From contig NC_046683.1 in the NCBI RefSeq assembly GCF_009870125.1, forward strand, positions 8,494,001-8,558,000: a stretch of 64,000 nt of DNA. Reading direction: 5' to 3'. Source of the stretch: Drosophila pseudoobscura. Taxonomy: Eukaryota; Arthropoda; Insecta; Diptera; Drosophilidae. This document shows positions 1 through 12,205 of the stretch, piece after piece; positions within the stretch are counted from its first letter, which is position 1; each line of letters starts with the position of its first letter. The notes under the pieces are model-generated. The model saw nothing but the letters and a program-made list of their open reading frames with translations, did no database searches and was not told the DNA's origin. Made by a program: the position numbers and the translations under genes.

Positions 1-1
1 C

Positions 2-175
2 GGTGACGGACAATGCAACTCCGTAGAACAATCAGAGCATCACATTGGGCCCACTGTCATGATAAAGGACGGTCAAACACAGGAACAAGATCGTAATGAT
101 GGTGGTGGAGACGGCAAGCGTTCGAAGGTGGCAAAACAGCGACGCCGTGCTAAGATGCCGGACAGTATCGGTTAA
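2..175 (+). CDS. C-terminal 57 codons of an unidentified gene (5' part outside the window)
   Basis: One frame is open from the window edge to a TAA at 173-175. It gives a hydrophilic tail of 57 residues: an acidic, glutamine-rich stretch, a run of Asp and Gly, and a basic end (KRSKVAKQRRRAKMPD) that could act as a nuclear localisation signal. The open frame, the composition and the position just before another same-strand gene suggest the last exon of a real gene. The family is not recognisable from this fragment. The stop codon is clear; the upstream exon limits are outside the window. Confidence 0.6.
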   Translation, partial: GDGQCNSVEQSEHHIGPTVMIKDGQTQEQDRNDGGGDGKRSKVAKQRRRAKMPDSIG

Positions 176-712
176 CATGTTTGTTTGCATGTAATGTTTG
201 TCCGTTTTTTTGTTTCATATTTTATAAAGCAAACCCAAATTAATGGGAGTACTAAAAGTAGACAATCCTGCAGAATATGTATTCATTTAGTGAATACAAT
301 TATATTTTTTGAGGTAGCAAACTTTTAAAAACCAAAATCCGATCATGGACAGCGAACGATTAGACCATTTTCGACCAGTGGGTGCTAAAATACACGCCAG
401 GAAAATGGGGCAGCTATCTGTTGAGCCTTTATTGGGGTTTTATAAGGACAGTGGAGTTACAAGAGGAATTTAAAAAACAGTTTAAATTTCCGTGGCTTAA
501 CTCCACCTGCTCGCCTGTTTAAATAGATGGGGCTCAAGTGGGTTAAGTTAATTTTTTTTTATCAGTATATTCCGTATATTTCTTAGGGTCGAACAGTATA
601 TTTTGTAATCGAAAATTTTGTATCGAATTCTTCTGCCTGCCGCAGAACAACAAACTGACAACAAATTTTCATTTTCATTTCTAAATTTCGAAACACAACT
701 CAAAGGGCAATA
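176..712. other. Intergenic spacer between the partial gene and the GLOD4-type gene
   Basis: No coding signal. It should hold the 3' UTR of the preceding gene (no canonical AATAAA seen) and the promoter and leader of the next. The notable content is a foldback at 451-506, listed separately. No TATA box or DRE-type element is obvious near 713. Confidence 0.5.
451..506. other. Imperfect inverted repeat able to form a hairpin
   Basis: GTGGAGTTA (451-459) is the exact reverse complement of TAACTCCAC (498-506). Inside it, GGAATTTAAA pairs with TTTAAATTTCC around a 6-base AAACAG loop, leaving one internal bulge. It could be a small foldback, a transposon relic or a structured RNA. Nothing shows it is transcribed. 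Confidence 0.55.
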
Positions 713-1933
713 ATGGCAGCAGTACCGGGACGTGCCCTGCACTATGTGTTCAAGATCGGAGATCGGGCCAAGAACGCCTTCTTCTTCCGAAGCATCCTGG
801 GAATGAAGGTGGGTATTTTTCTTATGATTTGCGAATAGGATCTGCGGACCAACCAACGTTATCGCTGCGGGGTACAAGGTTTTTTTTATCTGAACAACGC
901 AATTGGCAATCAGTGGCTGCTGACTGACTAATTAAAAGCCCAGATGCCAGATAGCGGTAATGACTCTGTAAATTTTCCCGACAACTAATGCTGTCTCTGT
1001 CTGTCTGGGCCAAACAGGTTTTGCGTCACGAGGAATTTAAAGAAGGTTGCGATGCCGAATGCAATGGGTAAGTCGCTGGCGACTGGCAACAAGAATCAGA
1101 GAAAACGTTGTCCTTCCCCAAATCCCTTGCAGACCTTATGACAATCGGTGGAGCAAGACCATGGTCGGCTACGGTCCGGAGAGCTCCCATTTTGTCATCG
1201 AGCTGACATACAACTACGGCGTGACCAGCTACGAAATGGGTAAGGGGCAGTAACAATCAGTAGCAATTAAGTTGTGCCGTCATTGTGTCAGCACTCTGTA
1301 ATCGACAATCTTACCACAGGTAACGATTTCGGCGGAGTCACCATCCACTCTACCGAAATATTGCCACGCGCCGCACAGCACTCGTACCCCATCGACAAGA
1401 CGGAAGGGGGCTCTCTGCTCACCTCGCCCGACGGCTACAAGTTCCTTGTGATCGACCAGGCAGCGCCGACGGCCGACGCCGATCCCGTGCAGTCTGTGGA
1501 GCTGCACGTGAGCAATCTAGCGGCCTCGCGCCAGTACTGGGAACAGCTGCTGCGGATGCAACCGCTGGCGGAGAACAAGCAGTCCGTGCGGCTAAGCTAC
1601 GGCGGCAAGCAGGCGTCGCTGCAGCTCACCCAGATTCTGGATCCCATTAACCGGGCCAAGGCCTACGGACGTATCGCCTTTGCTGTTCCCTCGGCGACGC
1701 AACCGCCGCTGTACGAAGCAGTCAAGGCAGCCGGCGGCACGATCCTGAAGTCGCTTATCACCCTGGAAACGCCCGGCAAGGCCACCGTGTCAGTGCTAAT
1801 CCTGGCCGATCCCGATGGTCATGAGATCTGCTTTGTCGACGAGGAGGGATTCTCGCAGCTCTCCCAGGTGGAGCCCGATGGCGAGCAGCGACTGGACAAG
1901 TACATTGCCAAGGATCCCTTCCAGAAGACCTAG
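713..1933 (+). CDS. GLOD4: GLOD4-type glyoxalase-domain protein, four exons
   Basis: Exons are 713-808, 1018-1067, 1133-1239 and 1320-1933, with donors GTGGGT, GTAAGT and GTAAGG and acceptors ending in CAG. Joined, they encode 288 residues, close to human GLOD4 (298). The match is unmistakable: an N-terminal [11 protein letters not shown] block, [24 protein letters not shown], then a second half starting near [15 protein letters not shown] and ending in [19 protein letters not shown]. These are the two vicinal-oxygen-chelate halves of the glyoxalase/bleomycin-resistance fold. GLOD4 is a soluble, mitochondrion-associated relative of glyoxalase I whose substrate is not settled; the fly gene CG1707 has been studied as a glyoxalase I. 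The ATG at 713 is chosen because it gives the family N-terminus ([16 protein letters not shown]). The first intron (209 bp) is the longest. No canonical AATAAA follows; AT-rich ATATAT and GGATAAATA lie at about 2075-2105. Confidence 0.93.
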
Positions 1934-2556
1934 TTCCACTCTGGAATGTGCATGATTTGCACAGCTGGGCTCCCTTCCAGCCGAAGTGATGCCTCTCTGA
2001 GTTGTGTTGGAGTTGTACATAAGTTTTACATTTGTTTCATGGCCTAACTAGAATTTTATATCGTGGAAATCGGGTAATAATATATATATATTTCGGATAA
2101 ATATTGTACTAATGCTTCGATATGTTGGCTGGTCTAACCTTTGGCCTCTGCCTTCCAAAAGGAATGTCTGTCATTTGCATTAGAGTTTAATGATTCGTTT
2201 TTATAGGCTATTCCATGAATGTGAAATGGATTTCAAGTCAGCTTCGGGTCTTTTTCAAAGATAATGGAGGTTCTCGTTCCAATCGTGGCCACCTGCATAT
2301 GGAATGCTTTCCTCCAGGCACCCCAAGCCGGGACTAAGTCCGTGGACTGCTGCGAGTCGGAGTGTCCATGATCTGTTGCCCATCAACTCTTGCCTTTGGA
2401 ACTGCTGACCTGTCGCCTGCACGCCTTTCGTGTCACTTTCTTTCTAGCATTACGTTAAGCAAAATCGTTTAAATCTTTTTAAACTTTTTAGGTTTTCTTT
2501 TTTTATTTGTAGTTAGTTTTAGTTCTTTTGTTGTTTTTACTTTTGTGACCATTGCA
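1934..2556. other. Spacer: 3' UTR of the glyoxalase gene and upstream region of the TTC25-like gene
   Basis: About 620 bp without coding signal. The first 170 bp are AT-rich and probably 3' UTR. The last 100 bp before 2557 are T-rich and probably promoter and leader. No clear TATA box or initiator was found. Confidence 0.45.
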
Positions 2557-4553
2557 ATGAAAAATCCGGTGACCATCAAGATGGAGGCAGCGGTGGCGGC
2601 GCCCGCGGGCAAGCTCTTGGAACAGGTGAAGCCCTGGGAGGTGTTCGACTGGCCGGAGGAGCAGCGACGGAACATTCACCGGAGCTGGGGCAGTGTCTTT
2701 GCCAATGCACGGATGAACTCGGCGGCACAGAAGTACTTCGACAAGTGCATCGAGGACCACCATGGGCACGACTGCAGGACCCTGCAGCTGAGGAGCAAGT
2801 TCAGTCGGTCGGTGGCACGGCCCGAGGCGGCCCTGGAGGACAGCACAAGGGCGGCCAAGGTGCTGGGGCCGGGCGATGTGCACTCGCAGCGGGAGATGGC
2901 GGATGCCCTGTACGACCTCAATCGCTTTGAGTCGAACAAGATGTTGCTCAGCGACAACGTGCGCCGCCATGTGGGCACCTTCGTGGAGCCGTTCGAGAAG
3001 CGCCTGATAGTTGTCAACGAGAACTTCAAGGACAGCATGGGCCACACCCTGGGCAATTTCTTCATGGAGAATTCGAGCAGCCTGGGGTCCTTCTATGAGC
3101 GGAAGCGGCGCGAGCTGTTGCCGCCGGACAAGCGGCCGCACTGGAAGATCCTCAGGGAATCGAACCAGTGCGATGTCCAGAGCGTTCAGGAGGAGGAGAA
3201 GGAGAACCTCTCGCCCCTGGAGCATGCGCGGCGCAGTCGCAAGACAAAAATCTTTTACCAGAACTATTTGAATCGCGCCTGGACCGACTTCATCTTTCTC
3301 AAGACGCTTCGCCAGAACCCCAATCTCCTGCTCGACCATTACTTCGGCACATCGGAGGAGCGGAGAAAGTACCTGGACAACTCGTTCCAGCGCATAAAGA
3401 CCTTCACCCGGATGCTGCACTCCCGCAGTCCGATGTACAACGAGATGCGTCGTGGGCACAACTTGTCGCAGCGCTTCCGCGAGGAGAACCTGTTCCGCAT
3501 CCAGTACCAGACCCACCGGAACATGCACAGCATCCTTCGGACGATCCGCGTTCTAAAGCAGCACGATGATCCGGACGTAAGCGTGGCATCTGCACTCATT
3601 TCGCCCGTAACCCTTGTTCCTTTTTCAGCGCCTGCGGAAGTTCGTGGAGGATGTGATGGCTAACTATGTGACCGTCAAAACGAGCCGCGTGATGCCTTGG
3701 AAGGTGGAGTTCACGAACGAGGTGTACAACCATTTGGCCCTGAGCCTGTGCGAGAGCTATCGCCTGCCCACCACACGGGTCACGCCGTATGACAAGAACT
3801 CCATGTGCCTGATGCTGAACATACAGGCGATCAAGCCTCTCGAACGGACCGTCTATGTGTTCGGGGATCGTTCCTCGTACTCCTATCCACTGCATGACAA
3901 ACCGAAGTCGCCCCTGTGAGTATCCGCTTTCGGTGATTCGCTTTCCTTTGATCATGCCTGTACCGAATGGCTACTCCTCTTGCAGAAACCTGCAGCACCT
4001 GGAGCAGCGTCTGTACTTCGCCAAGCTGCCCATCGAGCGCACCTATTTGCTGCACGAGATGGCCGACTATCATGTGCAGCAGAATCATTTCGTGCAATGC
4101 CTGTCGTATGCCCAGCAGGCCATCGAGGAGTCCAAGCTGTGCAACAGCAAAATCTGGCAGTTCCTCAGCACGATGCTGATGGCCAAGTCGCACGCGGTTC
4201 TGCACAAGTACGAGCGTCAAACGGAGGTGCTCAACGACGCCTACATGCTGGCCGCCGAGCTGCAGAACCCGCGGCTCTGCACCTTCGTCGAGCTGTGCCG
4301 CATGCTCAACAAGGACTACATCACCCTGCGCAAGATGTCGCAGCTGGTGGCCAGCAAACGTGTACGCTCCAGGCAGGACAATCGCTCGAGCGTCGTCAGC
4401 TCGCCACAGATCTCGTCCACCAACCTATCGCTGTCCCATCCCACCGAGCACGAAAACAAGGACTCGAGGGACTCCCATAGGAATACGCTCAGCTCTGTTG
4501 ATCCAGGGGCTCAAAAGCCAGGTTCTGATCTGTTTTCAGTAACTGGCATTTGA
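2557..4553 (+). CDS. Ttc25: TTC25/ODAD4-like tetratricopeptide-repeat protein (outer dynein arm docking), three exons
   Basis: Exons are 2557-3576, 3629-3915 and 3986-4553, with donors GTAAGC and GTGAGT and acceptors TTTTCAG and TTGCAG. The joined frame is 624 residues (human TTC25/ODAD4 about 670). Residues about 41-105 hold a degenerate N-terminal TPR region (NSAAQKYFDKCIEDH, then ARPEAALEDSTRAAKV). The middle has the conserved ENLFRIQYQ, LRKFVEDVM and RVMPWKVEFTNEVYN blocks. Residues about 437-560 hold C-terminal TPRs (LPIERTYLLHEMADYH, CLSYAQQAIEES). A Ser-rich tail follows. TTC25 docks outer dynein arms onto axonemal doublets, so in a fly it should act in sperm flagella or chordotonal cilia. 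The family call rests on motif order and remembered similarity. The ATG at 2557 is the first in frame; a GTG at 2545 is not a plausible start. Confidence 0.85.
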
Positions 4554-4698
4554 CCCCCTGGCATCGGCTGAGCGAGACGCAAGCCTGGGAGCCCCCCTTT
4601 AGCCCACAGCTCGGCTAAGCCTTTGGTTTGGATATTTCTGCCAACAAAAACCAAAATTGTTTTAAAAAAAACACCATAAAATGTAACAAAATCGTATC

Positions 4699-4704
4699 AA
4701 TAAA
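4699..4704 (+). terminator. Poly(A) signal of the TTC25-like gene
   Basis: AATAAA lies about 146 nt after the stop codon at 4553, in AT-rich sequence, at a normal distance for a fly 3' UTR. Confidence 0.6.
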
Positions 4705-7385
4705 AATATCCATACCATAAAGAATTTTATTGGGTCTGTAAGGGAAAGGGTCTTATGGCATATCTAGGGGCCGATTTGAGGTTTGGAAAAGAAAGTCCTT
4801 TGTTCAGCGAGAGACTTCTTTTACCACACAGAAGGAGGCCAAAGGGAATTTTGTCTCTCTGAAAAAATAGTGCAAAATTCTAGAAAACCACAACTTTTGG
4901 TGGTTGTATCTTCAGGCACGATTCTAAAATTCTGTGAAAGGTGATGGAATTTTTTGTTGGGCTTATGATATAGGATTTTAAAGAAGAACAGATTATCAAT
5001 TTTATTGTAAAGGTCTTTATAACTTAGGATGTTCATGGCTCGTATATATGTATGAGGTAGGTTTGTATCAGGGGTATTCCTTATTAAGATGTATTAGATG
5101 TACAGTGCCAGCCAACATTTTTGTTCGAATATTGGCGCTTCAGTTTTTGAATATATGGCAAATTCCAGGAAGTGTTATTTTTAAACCCTCAGAAATAGAA
5201 TACTAATTTCAATAGCAATCATATTCGATTAAAGTTCAAGAGAAACTGCACCTAAATACAATAAAAAAGCGTCTCTTTCCACTCCTGTTCCTTTGAAACG
5301 ATGTCATACTGAGGGTCTTACCGAAACCCAAATCCAGAGCATACCTTTTGACACCAAAAACAGGCCCAAAACAGTGATATGGAAAATAATCAAAATAAAT
5401 ATGTATTTATTTGAAAAATATACCAAAATCGAAAATACACATAAAAAGCGTAATTGAATGTTACATTGAAATACAATTAAAAGTATAATCCAATTTTTGT
5501 GACTGTAATTATTGTTGCCACATCGAAAAATGGAACGAAGCGATACAAAAAATGGGTTTTTTTTTTCACACATTTAAATTATTTACGATGAGCGGGGAAT
5601 GCAATTGCACTTGACTTCAATTTGGCCAATAGCCTGCCGCCCCAAACCCCCAACAGCCCAGCCGCCAGCCGCCAGCCCCCCATTCACCAGTGGCCTGACC
5701 TCGCCCAACTAAAAACTACGATTTGCATATTTTGTTGGGGAATTTGTTGGTTTCGTTGTCAGCATTGAATTGTCGCATGTTTGCCACGGACTGGGGTTTT
5801 GTTACTGGGTCTGGCAGTGGGTTTGCGGGGACTGGAGACTGGGCCTAAAGGAGGAATTACATTTTATTTTGTCGCGGGCTTCGCTCCACCAAAAAAAAAA
5901 CAGCAACAAAAACTGAAAGGAAATTATGGATTTAATAGGACGAAGCTGCAAATACACTTTAGGGTACAAGGTAAAAGAATACATTTTAAAGAAGATTTCA
6001 AGAAGGAAGATATGTTTCTCAGGAACCAAAAGAAGACGCCCAAAACACCTTTGGATGTCCCTCAATGGGTTCAATGCTTGTGTTGGTGTCTCAACAAGAA
6101 CCTTTTGACTCGTTTTTAAATTTGATCGCATAACAATGTGGAAATTCTTTGTCCAAGGCCTCAATCCGCACTTTCGGATGAGCGCAATTTTAAAAATTTG
6201 GTTCCTAAATGCAAAATTTACTAAAATTTCGATTACAAAAATTATGGGTGGTGCGGTTTTGGGAGAAATAGAACCAAAAACACCGTTACACGAGTTTTTT
6301 GAGTAACTGAATGTTGGGTATACCCTTAGATAGGGCCTGGAAAACATTAAAAATAAGCAAAAGAGCAAATGCGTCAATAAATGCAACGACAACAAATGTT
6401 TTATTGTGTCAATGCTGGCCCAGAAGAGTAGATGAGGGGAGCAGGGCATTGGGTGTGATGGGATGCGGCGGGGCACCGTGTCCCAAGTGGCCAAAACAAA
6501 TGCAGAGCCCGAGTCTAGCTCCATTGTGGCACATGGCACATGGCACATGGCACACATACTTTTACCCGTGGTCGGGTCGTCGGGCCCTCACTCCTATTTG
6601 CAGCTCATTATGCCAGTTGCCATTAAAAGTGAAAGAGAAACCTGCCTGCCCAAGGACCTCTATCTGCACCCTTGTCCCGCCCTGTGTCAAACACTGTGAG
6701 AAATTGTCAGAGACAGGCCGCCGTGCTGCCTATGCCTCTGCCTCTGCCTCTGCCCTGGCATATCGTGCCTCACCTTGCTCTTCAATCAGACTTGGAGGCA
6801 ATCAACAAGCTCCCTCCTATTCGGAGATTCGAGGTTCGAGGCTCGAGGCTCCTCAGAAGGAGCACCAGCACCCGGCAGAGCACCTTATTTGCCAAATTGA
6901 GGTCAGCACAAGAAGGTCGCGATAACAGCGCAAATAATTGGTAACGGCAGCAGCGGCAACAGCAACAGCAAAAGGAAACCAAATTGCATTGAACGTTAGG
7001 GTTCCATTTTGGTCTGGTCTCGGGCTCGGGCTGGTGTTTGTTCTGGTTCTGGTTCTGCTTCTGGTTTCGGGGCTGGGGTTTGCTCTGGTTTTCTGGGTTG
7101 TGGGGTCGGTGGCTCGGGGCGGTGGGTCAACTGCAAGTCATTTCAAATTCAAACTAGCTTAAATACTTAGAGCTTTTGTTGGGTGTTCGCATTCAGATTG
7201 GAATGGCAGATGACTGACTCGGGGGAGCGGCGGTTCCACAGTTACCACAGTTAGCTGTTGGAATGTGTGAAAAATTGTTGTTGTTGTTGTTGTTTTGTGT
7301 GCATTTAATACTCGTACTTCTCCTTCTACTTGACTTTTCCTCTTTTTGATTCCGCCCTCGATTCAACTTTTGGCATTTTTCTTAC
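4705..7385. other. Noncoding stretch, no gene recognised
   Basis: AT-rich up to about 6.4 kb and more GC-rich after. Long frames here have no domain-like composition and no splice logic. It contains short runs such as (TTG)n near 7278 and (CTGGTT)n-type runs near 7040. A Tc1-like TACAGTG motif near 5100 has no partner end. It may be intergenic or a large intron. Confidence 0.5.
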
Positions 7386-7930
7386 ACCCATCTCACCCCC
7401 CACCCTCGTTGGAGTTTTTGTTGTTGTTGAAGTTTAAATGTTCGTCACGGGTGGAATGGAATATTGTTTGTTTAATTTTTCGTGGCTGCAAATTGTCTTT
7501 CATGCAATTGTTGTGTTGTTGAGACTTTTCTTGTAGAATTGTGGCTGTTGTTGAGGTTGTAATTGGCTTTAACATTAGTTCATACGGGTAGTATTTTATT
7601 TTTGGCGACTATTGAGGATGTTAAGTTGGAGTAGCTTGTTACACCCATCCCCCCCCCACTGGTTGGAGTTTTTGTTGTTGTTGTGGTTTAAATGTTCATC
7701 ACGGGTGGAATGGAATATTGTTTGTGTAATTTTTGTGTTGTTGAGACTTTTCTTGTGGGGTTGTAGCTGTTGTTGAGACTTTTCTTGTGGAATTGTGGCT
7801 GTTGTTGTGTTGTTGAGCTTTTCTTGTGGAATTGTGGCTGTTGTTGAAGTTGTAATTGGCTTTCACATTAGTTCATACGAGTATTATTTTATTTTTCGCG
7901 CCTATTGAGAAAGTTACGTTGGAGTAGCTG
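7386..7930. repeat. Tandem duplication of a 260-bp (TTG)n-containing unit
   Basis: The block starting CACCCATCTCACC at 7386 (GTTGGAGTTTTTGTTG, then TTAAATGTTC and CACGGGTGGAATGGAATATT) is repeated from about 7642 with moderate divergence, up to TAATTGGCTTT and CATTAGTTCATACG. The second copy has an internal expansion of the GTTGAGACTTTTCTTGTGG segment to three units. It is a local duplication with no mobile-element ends. Confidence 0.75.
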
Positions 7931-10802
7931 TTGGTGTTGGCTTGGGTATGGTAATCTAGCCCTATTTTAAAGTGCTAAAGATGTGCCATCAATCTACAAA
8001 TGTCACATACATTTCTCGGCCAATATCTGATAAGAATTTTAGTTTAAGTTCCAACTAAACTTTTGATTTTTGCCCCTTCCACCGCATGCCACGCGATTCG
8101 ACTTTGTGAACTTTTCTCGCTCTGTAAAGTTTTGGTGTTGGTGTTGTTGTTGTTGTTAGTGTTGTTGGTGTTATTCGGGTGTTTTTCAGGGTGTGATGGT
8201 GTTACTGCGCTGCCATTCGCAACTAATTTACGACTGGCCATCGTTGCGCTGGGAAAGACTCTCCAAAGACTGCGGCAATTGTCGGCCAATCCCTGCAACA
8301 CCCCCCTCCGCCCACCCCTCCAGCACTCCCATGCACCACAAAGTTAAATGAATGTGGCGGCCAGCGAAATATGCTACAAGTAAACCATGAAAATAAATGC
8401 CCAAAAAGAAAGAAAAAAAAGGAAGCGCACAAATTTAACTACAAAATATATGCTATGTAGCGCCCCCAAACCCCCACATATATATATGTACCACATAGTG
8501 GGCGTTTGCAGGGGGCGTGGCGAGCACTAAGTGTCCCCAATAGGGCATGCAATGCATTAGGCCACCCGGCAAGAGCGAACCTGACCAAAAAAGCGAACGT
8601 TTCGAGATGACGACGAATGCCAGTACGATGACCTCAAAATACACAATCAATGGGGGAGTCGAAGGAGGAGAAGGAGGAGGAGATGGGAATGCGGTGCCCC
8701 ACCAAGGTGCCATTAGAGCCATTAGGATTGGCAACTTGAGCCGATGACGAGGCCGATGATGATGCAGCAAAACTAATAAAATTAAATTATTATGTAAAAT
8801 GCAAATAAAATAATATGCAAATCGAATTTCATCACTACTCCGGTGCCAGAGCCCGAGCCCATATCCATTCCCTCTATTGAGTATCCGTATCCATGGCCGG
8901 AGCCGTAGCCGTAGCCGTAGCCGTAGCTGGGGCCGGGGCCATGAGTAATCACAGACGCAAAGCCAAAAACAAGGCAAATAAACACATAAATAAATCAAAA
9001 ATGGACTACGACAAATCTCTAGCCGGGTTGGCCGACGGACGGTCGACAGATACGGACAGCGGAGAGCATTAAAATATGGCCAATAATAAGGGAAGTCTCC
9101 AAGCGATAGATCCCGGCTGGGGGGTAATACGAGAAGGCATGATCAGGGCAACAGACGGGGAGAGGGAGTCGAATGGGGTATATATATTTTTGTAATATTT
9201 TAGATCTCTTGGGGCTCTGCAATATCCTGAGTAGAACTATATTTTTACAGTACGAATCCCTGACTCACAAACCGCCCCTCGTACTACCCTCTGGAATACG
9301 GGTTTTTTTTTTGGTTGGCAGGGAGGAGGGAGCTCTGCTCTGTGAAAGCCAAAGCCAAAGCCAAAAAATTCGACTCGTGCAGACACACATAGAGTCAGAG
9401 ACATTTTCGTAATCAACATAAAATCCAATCATCCGTCATGGACAGCAGCAGCAGAGCAGCAGGAGTACTAAAGGGCTGTCCCTGCCGCACCGTAACCCAC
9501 TGGCCGGCCCCTCCCCTCCCTCAGCCAGTTCTTGCCTTTAAAAGTGCCAAAACCGAAAATTTTGATTTATGGGCTACTAGAAGACGGAAGAAGCCAGGGA
9601 AAATCATAAGAAGTGGAAGTTGAAGAAAGCACAACCAGAAACATCGTTTCGCTGCCCCGAACCATTTGATACACTCCGCTTCCGATCCACTGTTCTTGAG
9701 AGGGGAAGCACTTTTCCCCTGAGACTTCTACACAGGCTAGCCATAGGCTATAATGATCCCATCTTATCGGTTCCGGTTTCCGCCTCGCCTCGTGGGTTAA
9801 CCCCTGGCTCACGCGCCTGCTCGTGCCGATATGAGTCTAAGGATTTTCTATATGGTTGGAAATTTTCTGTTTAAAATCATGATACCCTTTGGACACTGCA
9901 AGGGTATGGCAATTATGTGTGTGTATGTGTTTTTGGGGGGCTCATTTATAACGCGCTTAAATCTAATACGCGGACAGTACTCTCACTGCATGAGAACGAG
10001 AGATAGAGAGTGGTGGGGGGAAAGCGAGATGGACAGTGGTGGGGGGAAAGCGAGTTAGAGAATGGGAAAGCAAGATGGGTAGAGGGGGGAGGGAGGTGAG
10101 GGGCCTGTAGTATTGGGTTACTTTTGGCCGAGTCTCTCGTTGTCTTCCGCATCCGGCAAACGTGCGTAAAGCGACGCGTGTCCGCTTTATGATTAATATG
10201 CGCGACAAACCCACGAGAAAAATACACGATAAATGCAAAGGAGTCAAGAGAATGGGGCAAAAAAGAGGCGAGAAAGCAGGCGGACAGGGGGGGATGGGCG
10301 GGTAAAGAAGAAGCTGAAAGGAAATACAATTCCCAGACACAGGCACAGACGTCCTGTCTCCTGCTCCTCCGCCCACACTGCGGATCTGATGACCAGTTGG
10401 CGGCAACGGCAGCACAAACACAACGGTAATGATGGAGCTTTTGCTGCATACTCGTATCTCGGGGGCTGGCTGTCTGTCTGTCTGTCTGACTGGCAGCCGG
10501 AATGGAGTGCGTGCCAGGAGTGAAAGTGAATTAAAAGTGCCGGCAAGTCGAGGATATGTCTCGTCATCGATTGCCACGGCCATCAGGTCTTTAATATTCA
10601 GTGGCTGGAAGGGACTTCCACCGAAGATCTGTATTTGATGTCTTCTCTGAAGGGTTAACCATGGTAACTCATCGCAGAAGTAGTTTCTCCAAAGATGAGT
10701 TGGAGGTCCCAAGAAGACGAAAGTCTGGGGCTACAACGAGGCTTCAAGCGATATTATTTGTGGCTTACCTGCTAAGAGACCGTGAGAGCATGTTGAAAGT
10801 GT
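7931..10802. other. Noncoding stretch with simple repeats
   Basis: No supported exon. It holds short simple repeats: GGAGGA-type near 8660, (GCCGTA)n near 8905-8930, (AAAGCC)n near 9345, a GA/GGGG purine-rich stretch at 10000-10100 and (CTGT)n near 10475. Confidence 0.45.
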
Positions 10803-10919
10803 ACAAGGTGGTACGCTTACTCTCTGACGGGTCTTATCTTACGCTCAGCACTGCTGAGAGCGCTTTGAGGCAAAATAAGACCCGAAAAGAGAGCGCGTGG
10901 CGGGTGCGGAGCAGCTTGT
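10803..10919. repeat. Long hairpin module, copy 1
   Basis: The stretch runs from ACAAGGTGGTACGC to GGAGCAGCTTGT and folds back on itself. CGGGTCTTAT pairs exactly with ATAAGACCCG, and within that CGCTCAGCA pairs with TGCTGAGAGCG. A related module with the same layout lies at 18419-18518, so it is a dispersed foldback rather than chance. No flanking target duplication was recognised. Confidence 0.65.
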
Positions 10920-10976
10920 ATAGTTTCATCAAGGGTGGAAAGCCTTGTGGATCATAACAAGCAGATCGAGAGCGAG

Positions 10977-11122
10977 ATTGAGAGCACTGTTACCCCCTAG
11001 AGCCCCTGTTAACTGCACTGTTACCCCCGGGAGACCCTGTTATCAGCGCTGTTACCCCCTAGAGCCCCTGTTAACTCCTCTGTTACCCCCTAGAGCCCCT
11101 GTTAACAGCACTGTTATCTCTA
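10977..11122. repeat. Minisatellite built on CTGTTACCCCCTAGAGCCC
   Basis: About five units of 30-33 bp alternate CTGTTACCCCCTAGAGCC with CCTGTTAACTGCA-type segments. The CTGTTAAC core is shared with the array at 57.1-57.5 kb. Confidence 0.75.
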
Positions 11123-12205
11123 TTCGTTGGTCATTCCTAGGCAATCACATTAAAGGTTACCCGTACGGTGATAGTCCGACTTATATGCGCACACATCTGT
11201 ACACATGATCCGTAACGATTTGTGATTTGCATATACTCCTCTTAACAATTTTCTGAGGATTATCTTAAGCGGAAATCTCTCTCAGACAGGGACTTGGAGT
11301 TTCTGCTGCTCCCGTGATGATGGTCCCATCCAGGCGTGCCTTCATTGCGCTTGAGAGAGCACTTCTCTCCCTCTCTATCCTTCTGATTCGGTGGTGACCT
11401 CTTGCTCTTGCTGTCGTTGCTGGCTTTTGTGCCTTTGTGCGGCTGCTTGTCTTGGACAAAGGAAATCGGTACGGTGGTTGGCTGCTGGCTGGTGTGGCTT
11501 CCAAAAAGGGAATGCCTGGGCCGGGCAAAGAGGGAAAATGTAAATGATAACGACAAACAAACAAATTAGCACAACTACCGCAGTAGCATTTGTGGGTCCG
11601 CCCTCGCCCTCGCCCTCGCCAGCCCCAGTCCGCACCCACTATCACGGCTTTCTCTGCTCTGCTTTTCCTCCAGCTCCTGTTGAGGTGTTGCTCCCCTTTT
11701 CTCGTGTGCTCGTGTGTGTGTGTGTGTGAGTGCGGCTGTGGCAAAGTGGCACACTAACACCCATTTGCTCACCTTTCAGCCTGGCCCAGTCCTCTCTTTT
11801 GGTGTGTCTCCGGCATAACTTTATCGCCTGCATGTCATATTCCATATTCCATTGTACTATTTGCTGTCATACGTAATGAAAAGGAGCGCACATTTGTTAA
11901 AGAGCAAACGAGCGCGCAAATGAACGTGCGAACTGACCCAGGACCAGGACCAGGCCAAAGCCCAGGCCGGTGGTTTCCTCCCCACCACCATCATCGTTTC
12001 CATCATCCATTCCTGGCCCAGAGATGGTCAAGTGAGCCGGCCAGCCCCAAGAGACTCGGTGGGTTATTTACCAAAAAAAAAAAAACTATGACTTAAGGCT
12101 CTTCAAATGGAACCCTTGATGGAAATGTCCTCTGGCATGTTTAAAGGTGATCGAAGTGCACTACTGTACGGGTTTTATAGAGTCCCCTTAAGTCGGAAGC
12201 GTACA
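11123..12205. other. Noncoding stretch
   Basis: No coding exon supported. It contains a (CGCCCT)n run near 11600 and a (TG)n run near 11717. Long frames on the minus strand are low-complexity. Confidence 0.4.

Noticed and set aside
2545..2556. Upstream GTG start for the TTC25-like gene
   Set aside because: Non-ATG starts are rare in flies and the in-frame ATG at 2557 follows within 12 nt.
5100..5150. Tc1/mariner-like end (TACAGTGCCAGCCAAC)
   Set aside because: No matching inverted end or TA-bounded partner was found nearby; the resemblance is too short.
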